From: Acidobacteriota bacterium
GTDB lineage: Bacteria; Acidobacteriota; Vicinamibacteria; Marinacidobacterales; SMYC01
DNA length: 39,346 bases
Assembly (NCBI GenBank): GCA_004356105.1
Contig: SMYC01000258.1
Location: forward strand, 1-39,346
Direction of reading: 5' to 3'
Within the stretch, counting starts at the first letter, position 1. Every line of letters starts with the position of its first letter. Of this stretch, positions 8,483 through 18,005 are shown in pieces. Under the pieces are notes generated by a model that saw only the letters and a list, made by a program, of their open reading frames with translations, had not been told where the DNA came from and did no database searches. The position numbers and the translations under genes are program-made.

Positions 8483-9070
8483 ATGATTCGCGTCTTGCTT
8501 TTTGTAGGCTTGGTTGGTTTGCCAGCTCAGGATGTTCAGGACATCGGGTTCTCTGGCGTTTGGGAAAGAGATGTCGAGAGGAGTGACGATCCTCAAGAGA
8601 AGATGCAGGCGGCCATGGAACAGATGCGCGAGCAGATGGGGCGGCGCGGCGGCGGCGGCGGTGGCGGCGGGCGTCCCGGTGGCGGCGGGCGTCCCGGTGG
8701 CGGTGGCGGACGCGGAGAGCGCGGCGGCGGTGGTCGGCCTGATATCGGGAACGTTCCCGACGAGCTCACGCTCGAGCTCACAGGCGGAGAGTTTCATGTC
8801 GATGACGGCGAGCGACTGCGCATCTATTACCTAGACGGCGAGAAGCACAAACGCCAGACGCCGAGCGGCATGAAGCTCGAGACGGTCGCCGAGCTCAAAG
8901 GAAGCGCCATCGTCATCGAAGAGAAAATGGAGCGCGGTAAGATCGATCGCAAGTTCGAGCTTTCCCCCGATGGGGCCACGATGATCATGACTTTGACCGT
9001 CAAGTTCGGCCGGATGAAGGAACCGGTCGTCATTCGGACGGTCTACGAGAAGGCGGGAGCCGCAGACTAG
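8483..9070 (+). CDS. Secreted hypothetical protein with a Gly/Arg-rich linker
   Basis: About 195 residues. ATG 8483 is preferred over GTG 8471 because the GTGAGG ahead of it acts as a ribosome binding site, and the new N-terminus is a clean signal peptide (MIRVLLFVGLVGLPAQD). After a short acidic helix (residues 22-50) comes a low-complexity Gly/Pro/Arg tract (about residues 53-84). A C-terminal domain of about 110 residues follows, which looks like an all-beta fold (DELTLELTGGEFHVDDG, then GKIDRKFELSPDGATMIMTLTV). I do not recognise a named family; small exported acidobacterial proteins that start 'FSGVWERD' share this design. It lies downstream of the LTXXQ gene and may share its regulation. 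It converges with the next gene, overlapping by four bases. Confidence 0.75.
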   Translation: MIRVLLFVGLVGLPAQDVQDIGFSGVWERDVERSDDPQEKMQAAMEQMREQMGRRGGGGGGGGRPGGGGRPGGGGGRGERGGGGRPDIGNVPDELTLELTGGEFHVDDGERLRIYYLDGEKHKRQTPSGMKLETVAELKGSAIVIEEKMERGKIDRKFELSPDGATMIMTLTVKFGRMKEPVVIRTVYEKAGAAD

Positions 9071-9357
9071 CCGCCTGCGGCTTTTTTCTCTGCTTTTTTC
9101 TCTGCTTCTTTCTTAGCGGCTTCTTGCTCTTCTTCGATCGCCATCCGATCGGCGTCCGTCAGGACGTCCATGAGCTCCCAGGCCAGCTTCTGCGGGCCGG
9201 GAACCATGCCGAGAAGGTCGGGGTCCTCTCCCGTCACGTCCAATTTGATGCGGTCCGTATTCCTCTGGACTCGCTTTTCCCCTTTGATCCGCTGTTTCTC
9301 CTGACGAGCACGTTCTTTTTGACGCTTGATGAACGTCTGTCGACTACGATTCGCCAT
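9067..9357 (-). CDS. Small, highly charged hypothetical protein
   Basis: A 96-residue protein starting at ATG 9357, with a perfect AGGAGG seven bases upstream, so translation is well supported. The first 40 residues are very basic (MANRSRQTFIKRQKERARQ and on), a type of helix that often contacts nucleic acid. The middle segment reads DPDLLGMVPGPQKLAWELMD. The last 25 residues are an alternating Lys/Glu/Ala helix, likely coiled coil. I do not recognise a family. The basic N-terminus suggests a ribosome- or RNA-associated protein, but this is a guess. It overlaps the end of the convergent secreted-protein gene by four bases. Confidence 0.72.
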   Translation of the reverse strand: MANRSRQTFIKRQKERARQEKQRIKGEKRVQRNTDRIKLDVTGEDPDLLGMVPGPQKLAWELMDVLTDADRMAIEEEQEAAKKEAEKKAEKKAAGG

Positions 9358-9487
9358 AGGCAAACCTCCTATTGCTGTTCTTTGGCCGGGGCGGGTTGAG
9401 GGTGCCTTTCAAGGCCCACCGAACAAAGGCGTTAGCCAAAGAAGTATTTTAGTACAGTGGAAACGCTCGAGCAAGGGCGCGTCAATC

Positions 9488-10594
9488 TCAACCCGTGGGC
9501 GATCCGTCCAAGAATCCTTCGAGCGGGCGCTCCTCGGCGCCATTCTCGTCGCAGGCCGCGTAGGCTTGCTCGCCCGACGCGTACATCGCGACCCCGGCAT
9601 ATTCGCCCTTCTTGTTGAGCACGAAAAAGCGCAGATTGAAGCTCGGGAGCCCCCGATCGTTGAGGAGGCGCTTTTCGACGGTGTTGGCCTGAACCCGCCT
9701 AAGTGCTTCCATACCAGCATCTTTTGGATGCATACCGCCTCGGAGTTGCTCGACGATGAAGAACGAGCACAAATTATAAAGGTTTGCCTCGCCTCGTCCG
9801 GTGGAGCCAGCGGCCCCGACGTCCCCGTCGACGTAGAGCCCGGCGCCGAGTATAGGAGAGTCCCCCGTGCGCCCCGGGATCTTGAAGGACAGCCCGCTCG
9901 TCGTCGTAACGCCGGCGATCTCGCCTTTCTCGTTGATGGCGTTGCAGTTGGTCGTGCCCCAGAAGTGGTCCTCGGAAATCAGCCCGTCGGCGACCATCGA
10001 GAGACCCGCACGATAGCCCGCATCCGCCCGCTTCTTGGGATCGAGGTAGTGCTTCGGGTCGATACGACGCTTCCATTCGAGCCAGAGTTTCCGTGATTTC
10101 TCGGTGTTGAGGTCATCCTCGACTTTCACGCCCATATTGCGCGCGAAGCTCTGCGCTCCGGCGCCCACGAGTAGATGGTGGTCGGTATTTTCCATCACGG
10201 CCTTTGCCACGACGGATGGAGTGCGCACGCCTTCGATGGCCGCGACACCGCCCGCGCGTTTCGTCGGCCCGTCCATGCAGCAGGAGTCGAGCTGCACCAC
10301 GCCGTCGGCGTTTGGAAGGCCCCCGTATCCGATGCCGCTCTCTTCCGGATCGTTCTCGGGGATTTGCACGCCGGCGACGACGGCGTCAATCACCCGATCG
10401 CCTTGGGTCATCCGGTAAAACGCCATTTCCACCGAGCTCATCGGTCCGCCATTCTTGAAACGGATGCCGCTTACATCGGAAATGACGACGGGTTTGACCT
10501 TGGATGGGATCAACATCGTCGGCGCGGCCGCGATGGCGGCGGGCGTGACGAAACTGCTCTTCACGAACTCACGACGATTGACTTTGCGCGGCAT
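9488..10594 (-). CDS. Tat-exported N4-(beta-N-acetylglucosaminyl)-L-asparaginase / isoaspartyl peptidase
   Basis: A 368-residue Ntn-hydrolase starting at ATG 10594, with GGGAGG six bases before it. The N-terminus is a Tat signal (twin arginine in NRREFVKSSF, then an Ala-rich hydrophobic stretch). The precursor would self-cleave before Thr230 in EIAGVTTTSGL, which aligns with the nucleophile region of human aspartylglucosaminidase. Downstream, SFKIPGRTGDSPILGAG and the GAAGSTGRGE segment form the substrate pocket of the family. Relatives cleave the GlcNAc-Asn bond of glycoproteins or isoaspartyl dipeptides, and an exported enzyme would do so in the periplasm. All key motifs are present and the length is normal. 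It is divergent from the broken glycerophosphodiesterase gene. Confidence 0.92.
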   Translation of the reverse strand: MPRKVNRREFVKSSFVTPAAIAAAPTMLIPSKVKPVVISDVSGIRFKNGGPMSSVEMAFYRMTQGDRVIDAVVAGVQIPENDPEESGIGYGGLPNADGVVQLDSCCMDGPTKRAGGVAAIEGVRTPSVVAKAVMENTDHHLLVGAGAQSFARNMGVKVEDDLNTEKSRKLWLEWKRRIDPKHYLDPKKRADAGYRAGLSMVADGLISEDHFWGTTNCNAINEKGEIAGVTTTSGLSFKIPGRTGDSPILGAGLYVDGDVGAAGSTGRGEANLYNLCSFFIVEQLRGGMHPKDAGMEALRRVQANTVEKRLLNDRGLPSFNLRFFVLNKKGEYAGVAMYASGEQAYAACDENGAEERPLEGFLDGSPTG

Positions 10595-10657
10595 TGGCTT
10601 CCTCCCTGTACGCAACGTATTCTTTGTCGCAAGGGCCTCCGAGTCAAGGAGACCAAT

Positions 10658-11194
10658 GTGCACATTTTTTTTACCGCTCTGTTGCTACTCGTCGTCACGA
10701 GTGAGCCGATCGAGGATTTCATGAAGCGGGGACCGACGCGCGTGATTGCCCACTGGGGGCTTTGCCCGAGAACACGCTTGCCGCGTTCGAAAAAGCGATC
10801 GAGGTCGGCCGCGGATATGTTCGAGCTCGACGTGCTGTTGAGCCGCGACGGCTGCGTCGTCGTCATCCACGACGACACGCTCGACCGGACGACGGATGGC
10901 GAAGGCGAGGTCGCCGCTTTCACGCTAGCAGAGCTCAAAAAGCTCGACGCGGGCTCCTGGTTCTCGGAAGAGTTCGCCGGTGAGCGCATCCCGACGCTCG
11001 AGCAAGCGTTGCGTCTCGCGAAAGGCCGCATTCTCGTGAACGTCGAGATCAAGACCGAGGCGGTGGGCGACGGGATCGTCGCAAAGGCGCTCGAGATCAT
11101 CGACGAGCTCGACATGAAGGACAACGTCGTCATCTCCTCTTTCGACCCGAAAGCTCTTTCGAAGGCGCGGGAGCTCGACCTGGAAGAAACGTAA
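10658..11194 (+). pseudogene. Secreted glycerophosphodiester phosphodiesterase, frameshifted and C-terminally truncated
   Basis: The start is GTG 10658, with AAGGAG six bases upstream, followed by a signal peptide (VHIFFTALLLLVVTSEP). The GDPD domain begins RVIAH but reads HWG instead of the metal-binding HRG. The normal PENTLAAFEKAIEVG stretch is present only in another frame (10762-10808). Reading returns to the first frame at DMFELDV through one extra C at about 10809. So a deletion near 10760 and an insertion near 10809 compensate each other, scrambling about 18 residues. The rest (HDDTLDRTTDG, LVNVEIKTE, NVVISSFDP) is good GDPD sequence, but the protein ends at 'ARELDLEET', roughly 80-100 residues short. 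The end fuses directly with the URC1-like gene. Almost certainly inactive. Confidence 0.8.
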
Positions 11195-11220
11195 TGTGAT
11201 CGGGACCCATTCCGGTTCCT

Positions 11221-12296
<1,076 letters not shown>

Positions 12297-12297
<1 letters not shown>

Positions 12298-13385
12298 TGC
12301 TGACCTCTCCGGTCCAATTTCTTCGAACGCCCGAGGCCATCCGCGAGCGAGCGGAGAACATCTTCCGCGCCGAGCGCGCGCACTTCGATGTGCGCCTCGA
12401 AGCGCTGCCCGCGGTGGTCGAGAAGGTGCGCGAGGTGACGCGAGCGGCTTACCCAGATGGGAACATCCCAATCCACGGGCGCTTCCGTCACTTCGGCGAG
12501 GCGCGGCTCGCGTTTCTCGACGAGACGCTCTCGGGAATCGACGCGGGCGCGGGGGCGCGTTGGCGCTACCTCGAGCCCGGGACGGGTGAGGAGCCCTCAC
12601 GCTCGGAAGGATTAGCGGTCGCGAGCTTTCACATGTTCATGGCCGGAGCTTTTTCGGATGAGGGCGGCGCGCAGGCGAATGCGGCGGGGTTGCAGTCGAT
12701 CGACGAGACCGCTCTCGCAAACGGTTTCCAGGTCGAAACCGACAATCCGCTCGTGGGTCTCGAAGGACGGGCCGAGCTCCTGCGCGCGCTCGGCCGAGCG
12801 CTCGAAGCAAAGCCCGAGCTCTTTGGCGAGGCGGGGCGTCCGCATTTATTCGATTCGGTGGAAGCGGATGCCCGCGCGCTTCTCGACGCGGTGCTTTCTG
12901 GGCTCGGCTCCATCTGGCCGTCACGCTTGTCTCTCGACGGCGAGAACCTCGGCGATGTCTGGCGGCACCCGCTCGCGGGCGGCGACGGCCCGAGCGCCGG
13001 TCTCGTGCCGTTTCACAAGCTCTCGCAGTGGCTGACTTACTCACTCGTCGAGCCTTTCGAGCGGGGCGGCCGGAAGGTCGCGAATGTCGACAGCTTGACG
13101 GGGCTCGCCGAATACCGCAACGGCGGACTCTTCGTCGATCTCGGCGTCGTCGTGCCCAAGCACGACGCCGTGACACGCGAGCCACACACACCCGATTCGG
13201 AGATCGTCGTCGAGTGGCGCGCTCTCACCATCTCACTTCTCGACCGTGTCGCAAAAGCTTTGAAGATGCCCATCGCTCGTCTACTCGAGGGTGGCACATG
13301 GCAGGCCGGGCGGATCGCCGCTCGCGAGAGGCGCGACGACGGCTCGCCCCCGATCCGCATCGAAAGCGACGGTACGGTTTTCTAG
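12297..13385 (+). CDS. URC4/Urg3-family protein (DUF1688), uracil catabolism
   Basis: A 362-residue protein whose GTG start (12297) shares one base with the stop codon of the URC1-like gene (TAGTG), so the two are coupled. It shows the family signatures in order: [15 protein letters not shown] at the N-terminus, [78 protein letters not shown], and [18 protein letters not shown] near the C-terminus. Yeast URC4 (Lachancea kluyveri) and bacterial Urg3 relatives are required for growth on uracil as a nitrogen source; the reaction is not firmly established. Intact and full length. Its neighbours are the URC1-like cyclohydrolase and the uracil phosphoribosyltransferase. Confidence 0.9.
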
Positions 13386-13398
13386 ACAGGAGTTTTTC

Positions 13399-14028
13399 AT
13401 GCCAGAGTTACACGTCATCGATCACCCGCTCATCACACACAAGATGACCCTCATGCGGAAGAAGCAAACGTGTACGGGACAGTTTCGAGCACTCGTGCAA
13501 GAGGTCAGCATGCTTCTCGCCTATGAAGTCACGCGCGATTTTCCGCTGAGTCCGCTGCCGATCGAGACGCCGCTCGAAAAAATGACGGCGTACGTTCTCG
13601 ATGGCAAGAAGACCGTCTTCGTATCCATCCTGCGCGCCGGTAACGGCATCCTCGACGGAATGCTGCGCATTCTGCCTTCCGCCCGCGTGGGTCACATCGG
13701 GATCTATCGCGATCCGAAAACGCTCGTAGCGGTAGAGTATTACTTCAAGATGCCGCCAAACATGGAGAGCCGCAACGTCATCATCGTCGACCCCATGCTC
13801 GCAACAGGCCACTCGGCGATCGCCGCCGTGGACCGCCTCAACGAAACGAGGCCGCGCTCGACGAAATTCGTCTGCCTCGTTGCGTCGAAGGACGGGGTCG
13901 CGTCGTTTCACGAAAATCACCCGGACGTCCCCATCTACACCGCGGCGGTCGATGATGAGCTCAACGAAAAAGGCTACATCGTGCCGGGACTCGGCGACGC
14001 GGGGGATAGGCTGTACGGAACCCGGTAG
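13399..14028 (+). CDS. upp: Uracil phosphoribosyltransferase
   Basis: A 209-residue type I phosphoribosyltransferase converting uracil and PRPP to UMP. The start is ATG 13399, with ACAGGAG six bases upstream. It has the '[16 protein letters not shown]' segment (residues 74-89) and the PRPP-binding loop [10 protein letters not shown] (131-140; most Upp enzymes have ATGGS). It ends with the uracil-binding C-terminus [24 protein letters not shown]. It lies 13 bases after URC4, so it is best read as the uridine-nucleotide-forming step of the URC uracil catabolism cluster rather than only as a salvage enzyme. Intact. Confidence 0.95.
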   Translation: MPELHVIDHPLITHKMTLMRKKQTCTGQFRALVQEVSMLLAYEVTRDFPLSPLPIETPLEKMTAYVLDGKKTVFVSILRAGNGILDGMLRILPSARVGHIGIYRDPKTLVAVEYYFKMPPNMESRNVIIVDPMLATGHSAIAAVDRLNETRPRSTKFVCLVASKDGVASFHENHPDVPIYTAAVDDELNEKGYIVPGLGDAGDRLYGTR

Positions 14029-14154
14029 AGACCCTCGGCCCGAGCGTCCACGTTCTGGTGAACCAGAGTCGCGGCGGCGTCGCTCTGAACTGACAACCGA
14101 AGAAGAGCGGCGAGTACATAGGCATTGAGCCAAGCGTGTCTTTTCCGGTTCTCG

Positions 14155-14340
14155 GCATCCGGACTCCAGATCGGCACGCTGTCGGCGGCGGCACCCAGCG
14201 TCACGCGGGTCATCGACCCGCGATCCAGGTCGGCGACCCAGACATCCACGTTCTCCCTGCCACCTCGTGCCGAGGGCCACCCTGGTCCCGGCGGGTGACG
14301 ACCCAAGATGGTGATACGGCTTCGACGCCATCATGCTCCT
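14155..14340 (-). pseudogene. Remnant of a PD40/TolB-like beta-propeller protein
   Basis: On the minus strand, SPAGTRVALGTR in one frame is followed in another by NVDVWVADLDRG and then SVPIWSPD. This is the signature of PD40 blades (SPDGxRxA, then DxWxxDLxxG, then PxWSPDG) as found in TolB-like or kinase-linked propellers of Acidobacteriota. At least one frameshift separates the two parts, and neither start nor stop is credible. The neighbouring sequence up to 14440 and down to 14029 has no recognisable gene. A decayed fragment between upp and the toxin-antitoxin pair. Confidence 0.5.
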
Positions 14341-14451
14341 TCTCGCCAAGCGCCGTGAGCGCTGTTGCGAGCCGGAGGATTCTGCGCTCTCGTCCGTCGA
14401 TTGGTTTGATTTCTCCGAACGATCTCCCGAGCTTTCATAGCCTACCATAGT

Positions 14452-14489
14452 TTGCTTTGATTATCTGATTATCATATAATCTGATAATT
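14452..14489 (+). promoter_or_regulatory. Promoter and palindromic operator of the toxin-antitoxin operon
   Basis: TTGCTT (14452-14457) and TATAAT (14475-14480) are spaced by 17 bases. The antitoxin ATG follows nine bases after the -10 box with no ribosome binding site, implying a leaderless message. The stretch 14459-14488 is AT-rich and nearly palindromic, built from two tandem TGATTATC units followed by the reversed form ATAATCTGATAAT, and covers the spacer and -10 box. This is the usual place for autorepression by an antitoxin or toxin-antitoxin complex. Confidence 0.65.
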
Positions 14490-14816
14490 ATGACGGCAGG
14501 CAAGAAGCGCGTCACCGATCGAGTGCGTGAAACCCCGCGGGACTACGGGCCACCTAGGAAGATCTCGGCTACGGAAGCGTCGCGGAGCTTCTCCGAACTA
14601 TTGAATCGGGCGAAGTATCGCGGCGAGAGTTTCATCATCGAGCGCGGCGGCGAGCCCATTTGTGAGATCCGGCCGGCCGCGCCGACGCGATTCACCGGCC
14701 GAGACCTCGTCTCGCTATTGAGCTCCCTTCCCCCGGTGGATGCCGGCTATCTCGAGAGCGTGGAATCAGCCATCGAGAATCAACCGAGGCTACCTGGTTC
14801 ACCATGGGAGCGTTGA
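14490..14816 (+). CDS. Phd/YefM-like antitoxin
   Basis: A 108-residue protein. After a basic N-terminal tail, residues 26-72 match the Phd/YefM DNA-binding fold: KISATEASRSFSELLNRAKY, then ESFIIERGGEPICEIRPA. The C-terminal part (about 75-108) should wrap the toxin. It overlaps the PIN-domain gene by 13 bases. The preceding palindrome is the likely operator. The ATG at 14490 has no ribosome binding site but sits right behind a TATAAT box; GTG 14523 is an alternative start. Confidence 0.85.
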   Translation: MTAGKKRVTDRVRETPRDYGPPRKISATEASRSFSELLNRAKYRGESFIIERGGEPICEIRPAAPTRFTGRDLVSLLSSLPPVDAGYLESVESAIENQPRLPGSPWER

Positions 14817-15205
14817 TCGACTCGAGTGTGCTGATCGCGGGCGAGCGTGGTGAGCTCGACCTCGACACGATCCTCGAACGGGACGCTCACACGGAGCTCG
14901 CGCTTTCAGCCATCACCGTCTCCGAGCTTCTTCATGGAGTGCATCGCGCAAATACGGAATCGAGGCGCACTCGAAGGGAAGCCTTTGTTGAAGCGATACT
15001 GACGTCGTTTCCCATTATCAGCTTCGATTTCGTCGCCGCGCGTACCCATGCCCGACTCTGGGTACGCCTTTTATCCAAAGGGCGCACGATTGGCGCGCAC
15101 GATCTACTGATTGCTGCAACAGCGATATCCAGAGGACTCGGCGTCGTGACTCGCGATCAGAGAAGCTTTCCGGACATCCCCGGCCTCAGCGTAGACGTCT
15201 GGTGA
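14804..15205 (+). CDS. PIN-domain toxin, VapC-like ribonuclease
   Basis: A 133-residue PIN domain with the acidic metal-binding residues in place: Asp6 (LIDSSVLIAGER), Glu41 (ITVSELLHGV), Asp100 (IGAHDLLIAATA) and Asp118 (VVTRDQRSF). VapC toxins cut tRNA or rRNA and are neutralised by the antitoxin encoded just upstream, with which this gene overlaps by 13 bases. Length and motifs are normal, so it is probably active. The pair sits between decayed gene remnants, a typical location for a mobile toxin-antitoxin module. Confidence 0.9.
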   Translation: MGALIDSSVLIAGERGELDLDTILERDAHTELALSAITVSELLHGVHRANTESRRTRREAFVEAILTSFPIISFDFVAARTHARLWVRLLSKGRTIGAHDLLIAATAISRGLGVVTRDQRSFPDIPGLSVDVW

Positions 15206-15229
15206 ACTACCCGTTATTCGCTTCGCTTT

Positions 15230-16102
15230 TCAATGCCTCTGTACGAAATAGGAGCCCGTTACGACCAGCAGCGCTCCAATGAAGAGCTCGGGGCCAACTG
15301 GCTCCCCAAGGACAAGCCAGCTCAATAGAACCCCGAAGAGCGGCTGTGTCAGATACACGGTCGTGACTCGCGACGGCGGAAAGTTCTTTAGAAGCCATGT
15401 CTGCAAGAGAAAGGCGAAGCCGGCGATCACGACGCCTTGATAGAAGAGCGCCAAACCGAACCTGGCCGTGTACTGTGTCGGGTCGGTCTCGAAAAACGCG
15501 CTCGCGGCGAGAAAGCTCAACGTGCCCACGCCCGCTTGGGCAAGCAAGAGCTTTTCCACGGCGATCCCTTGCGCCGAGCGCGACAGAACGATCTGCCGCG
15601 CGCCGAGTAGAAGCGACGAGACGACGAGTAGGCCGTCACCCAGAAGCGTTCCACCTTCGCCGCGAAGGCTCGTGATGAACACCACGACAACACCGCTATA
15701 GGCCACGATCGCGCCGAGCACGCGCGGGCGTGTAAGCCTGTCGCCGGGCACGAGAAAGTGAGCCAATACCGAGGTCCATAGCGGATAGGCACTCATGATG
15801 ACCGCGGCGTGGCCGGCGCTCGTGTGGTTTTGTCCTATGTTCATGAAGGCGAGCTGGGAGGAGAACAGGCACCCCAGCCCGATCAGCGCCGCCCACTCGT
15901 GGCGCTCCACGCGGAGCGACTGGCGACGGAAAGCCGCCGCCGCTAGCACGATGAGCCCGCCGAGCACGAAACGCATCCATCCTAGACGCAGGGGTGGGCA
16001 GTCCCGGAGCCCGGCTTTCACCGCGACTGGGTTGCCTCCCCACAGCACGGAAAGGGATAGCGCGAGCCCGAGCGCGCCTTTCGTCAGTTTTTCGTGTCTC
16101 AA
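15230..16102 (-). CDS. EamA/DMT-family membrane transporter
   Basis: About 290 residues with ten hydrophobic helices in two EamA halves: the first begins LALSLSVLWGGNPVAVKAGL, the second LLGDGLLVVSSLLLGARQIV. DMT-family carriers export metabolites such as amino acids; the substrate cannot be told. The open frame extends upstream to 16240, but the region before 16102 belongs to a dispersed 124-bp repeat and does not look like transporter sequence. I therefore start at TTG 16102 (LRHEKLTKGALG), which itself lies inside the repeat; no good ribosome binding site is seen. The original first residues have probably been replaced by the repeat. Confidence 0.8.
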   Translation of the reverse strand: MRHEKLTKGALGLALSLSVLWGGNPVAVKAGLRDCPPLRLGWMRFVLGGLIVLAAAAFRRQSLRVERHEWAALIGLGCLFSSQLAFMNIGQNHTSAGHAAVIMSAYPLWTSVLAHFLVPGDRLTRPRVLGAIVAYSGVVVVFITSLRGEGGTLLGDGLLVVSSLLLGARQIVLSRSAQGIAVEKLLLAQAGVGTLSFLAASAFFETDPTQYTARFGLALFYQGVVIAGFAFLLQTWLLKNFPPSRVTTVYLTQPLFGVLLSWLVLGEPVGPELFIGALLVVTGSYFVQRH

Positions 16103-16199
16103 GCCCGCACATCTTATAGGATCGCCTGTCTGGAACTTGACGATGCACGAAACCACGGAGCCTAATCTCGGCGCTTTCCGAGATGTTCCGCTCAAGGGC
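16076..16199. repeat. Dispersed 124-bp repeat, copy A
   Basis: Matches 18581-18704 over 124 bases in direct orientation without a gap, at about 90% identity by eye (13 differences). It begins GCCTTTCGTCAGTTTTTCGTG. Near its right end is a perfect small hairpin, ATCTCGG-CGCTTT-CCGAGAT (16165-16184). It has no terminal inverted repeats and encodes nothing recognisable. Its left end lies inside the start of the EamA transporter gene. Confidence 0.9.
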
Positions 16200-16610
16200 C
16201 CGTCCAAAATCTTTTCCGCGTTGGACGCCAACTGTTGCATGCCTCGCCTTAACCCCGAGACCTACGGGGGTCGCGCGTTCCTCGGACGTCGTGTCTCGTC
16301 GCGACACGAGTCTAGAGGTCTTTCTTCGGGAAATCCCTATGCATACGATGGGCTCGAAGGTCGTCTTCGTGCCAGCCTCGCGGCCAACTGGCTCAAGCTT
16401 TTTTTTGTCGCGACAACCTCATGGTCTGGGCCAGCGTCGTCTGGCAGGACGGAATCGAGAGCATGCTTTCTACCCGCCATTCGAAGGTCTTCTGCTCTTT
16501 TTCATGACACGCCCCCGATCGTGGAGGAGCTCTTTGGCCTCGTCCGGCTGAACGCAACCGCGTGTAGAGTGCGCTCGGATGCTTCGCTGGAAAGTGGTAG
16601 GCTTCAGAGT
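16200..16610. other. Gene-free interval with one short palindrome
   Basis: No frame here gives a recognisable protein on either strand. The one structure seen is the inverted repeat TCGTGTC / GACACGA (16289-16309) with a seven-base loop. The stretch lies between repeat copy A and the redoxin gene and may be decayed coding sequence. Confidence 0.5.
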
Positions 16611-18005
16611 ATGTGGATTTCGTATCTCGCGCTCCTCCTCGCGGTCCAGTCGGCTCCGTTCGAGGTCGGACGACCCGTCCCGGCTCTGACACTGCCTTCG
16701 ATCGAAGACGGCACGCCTCTGTCCGTGGCCGACTTTCGCGGCCAGAAAGTCATGCTACACGTCTGGGCTTCCTGGTGAGCGGGCTGCCGCAAGCACGTGC
16801 CCGGGTGGCACGAGAAAACGAAAGCGCTGCAGGACGCCGGTAAGCTCCAGTTGGTCGGCATCATCCAGGAGCAGCATCCCGATCGGACGCGCCTCTTCAT
16901 GCAGTGGAAGGAGATGGGCTGGCCGCTTCTCATCGACTCGTTGAACCTTCTCGACGTGTCGGCCGTGCCCCTGACCTATCTCGTCGATGAAGAGGGTGTT
17001 GTCCGCTACGAGCGGCCGAGCGACGAGGACCTCGAGACGTTCTTGGCCACGGACTATGCGAACGAGGACGCAGCGGCGCCGTCGCTCGATCCGGAAGTTG
17101 GCTCTCCGGAGTACGCTCTGCTCTGGGAGGACGACGGCGATGTGAGTGACGCGATCACGAAGCTCGGGGGGCGTATCGCCGAAGCCCCCGAGGATTCGCG
17201 CGCGCACTTCCGTCTGGGCGTGGCCTATCGCAAGCGCTACGATTCGGGTGAGCGCCGCGCCGGGGATTTCCAGAAAGCCGTCGAGCATTGGGTGCGTGCG
17301 CTCGAGCTCGATCCGAACCAATACATCTTTCGACGCCGTATTCAGCAATACGGGCCCCGTCTCGACAAGCCTTATCCGTTCTATGACTGGGTTCCCGAAG
17401 CGCGGGCGGCGGTCGAGGCGCGAGACGAGACGCCCGTCACTCTGCGGGTGGAGCCCGGCGGCGCCGAGTTCGCGGCGCCGCTGAAGTCTTTTGCCGCAAG
17501 CGCCGAGACCGGCACATCACCCGATCCCGACGGGCGTATCTTCCGCGATGAGAAACCCCTCATCGTCGCCGAGACCGTCGTCGTACCCACGGTGGTCGAG
17601 CCTGGCGAGAGCGCGCGCATCCATGTCGCGTTCAGGCCTGACCTCTCGTTGAAGGCGCACTGGAACAACGAGGTGGACGACCTTGTGTTTTGGGTCGATC
17701 CGCCCGCGGGGTGGAGTGTCGATCGCCACCATCACACGGTCGCGATTCCTCGAGAGCCCGTGAGCCAGGAGCTCCGTCAGGTCGAGTTCGAGATCGTGAG
17801 CCCCGAAGACTTCGAGGGCACGGAGACGATCCCTGCCTACGCGCTCTACTACGTGTGCGAAGACGTCGACGGCACGTGTCTCTTCCGCCGCCAGGACGTT
17901 CACGTCGAAGTGAGCGCGCCCTCGCTGGAGATATCCGCGCCGGCTGCGAAGATCGTGCCGAAGGAGCTCGAAGCTCATGGTGACGTTCGTATCGACAACT
18001 ACTAG
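16611..18005 (+). CDS. Probable selenoprotein: secreted TlpA/AhpC-like redoxin with a UxxC motif, C-terminus fused to a peptidase fragment
   Basis: ATG 16611 opens with a signal-like segment (MWISYLALLLAVQSAP) and a redoxin N-terminus (VGRPVPALTLPSIEDG, then VMLHVWASW). Codon 56 is UGA (16776-16778), and the frame continues AGCRKHVPGWHEKTKAL with convincing thioredoxin-fold sequence. The UGA thus occupies the first Cys of a CxxC motif, giving U-A-G-C. After the redoxin domain (to about residue 150) come a TPR-like helical part and a beta-rich domain (about 260-440). The last residues, IVPKELEAHGDVRIDNY, belong to an S9 peptidase N-terminus joined in frame; the stop is TAG 18003. Without selenocysteine, translation could only restart near GTG 16797. 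A plain nonsense mutation is the alternative. Confidence 0.7.
16776..16812 (+). promoter_or_regulatory. In-frame UGA with candidate bacterial SECIS hairpin
   Basis: After the UGA at 16776-16778, a hairpin forms between CGTGCC (16796-16801) and GGCACG (16807-16812), with loop CGGGT. The loop begins 24 bases past the UGA and has G at its second position. This fits the bacterial SECIS rules as I know them: an apical loop roughly 16-37 bases after the UGA, and a G within its first two positions. A fold prediction and selenium-machinery genes elsewhere in the genome would be needed as proof. Confidence 0.5.

Noticed and set aside
16103..16240. Longer N-terminus for the EamA transporter
   Set aside because: This part is the dispersed repeat, and its translation has no transporter features.
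16776..16778. UGA as an ordinary stop codon, with the gene starting at 16797
   Set aside because: Redoxin sequence continues across it and it hits the catalytic Cys position, so selenocysteine is favoured; a nonsense mutation is still possible given nearby gene decay.
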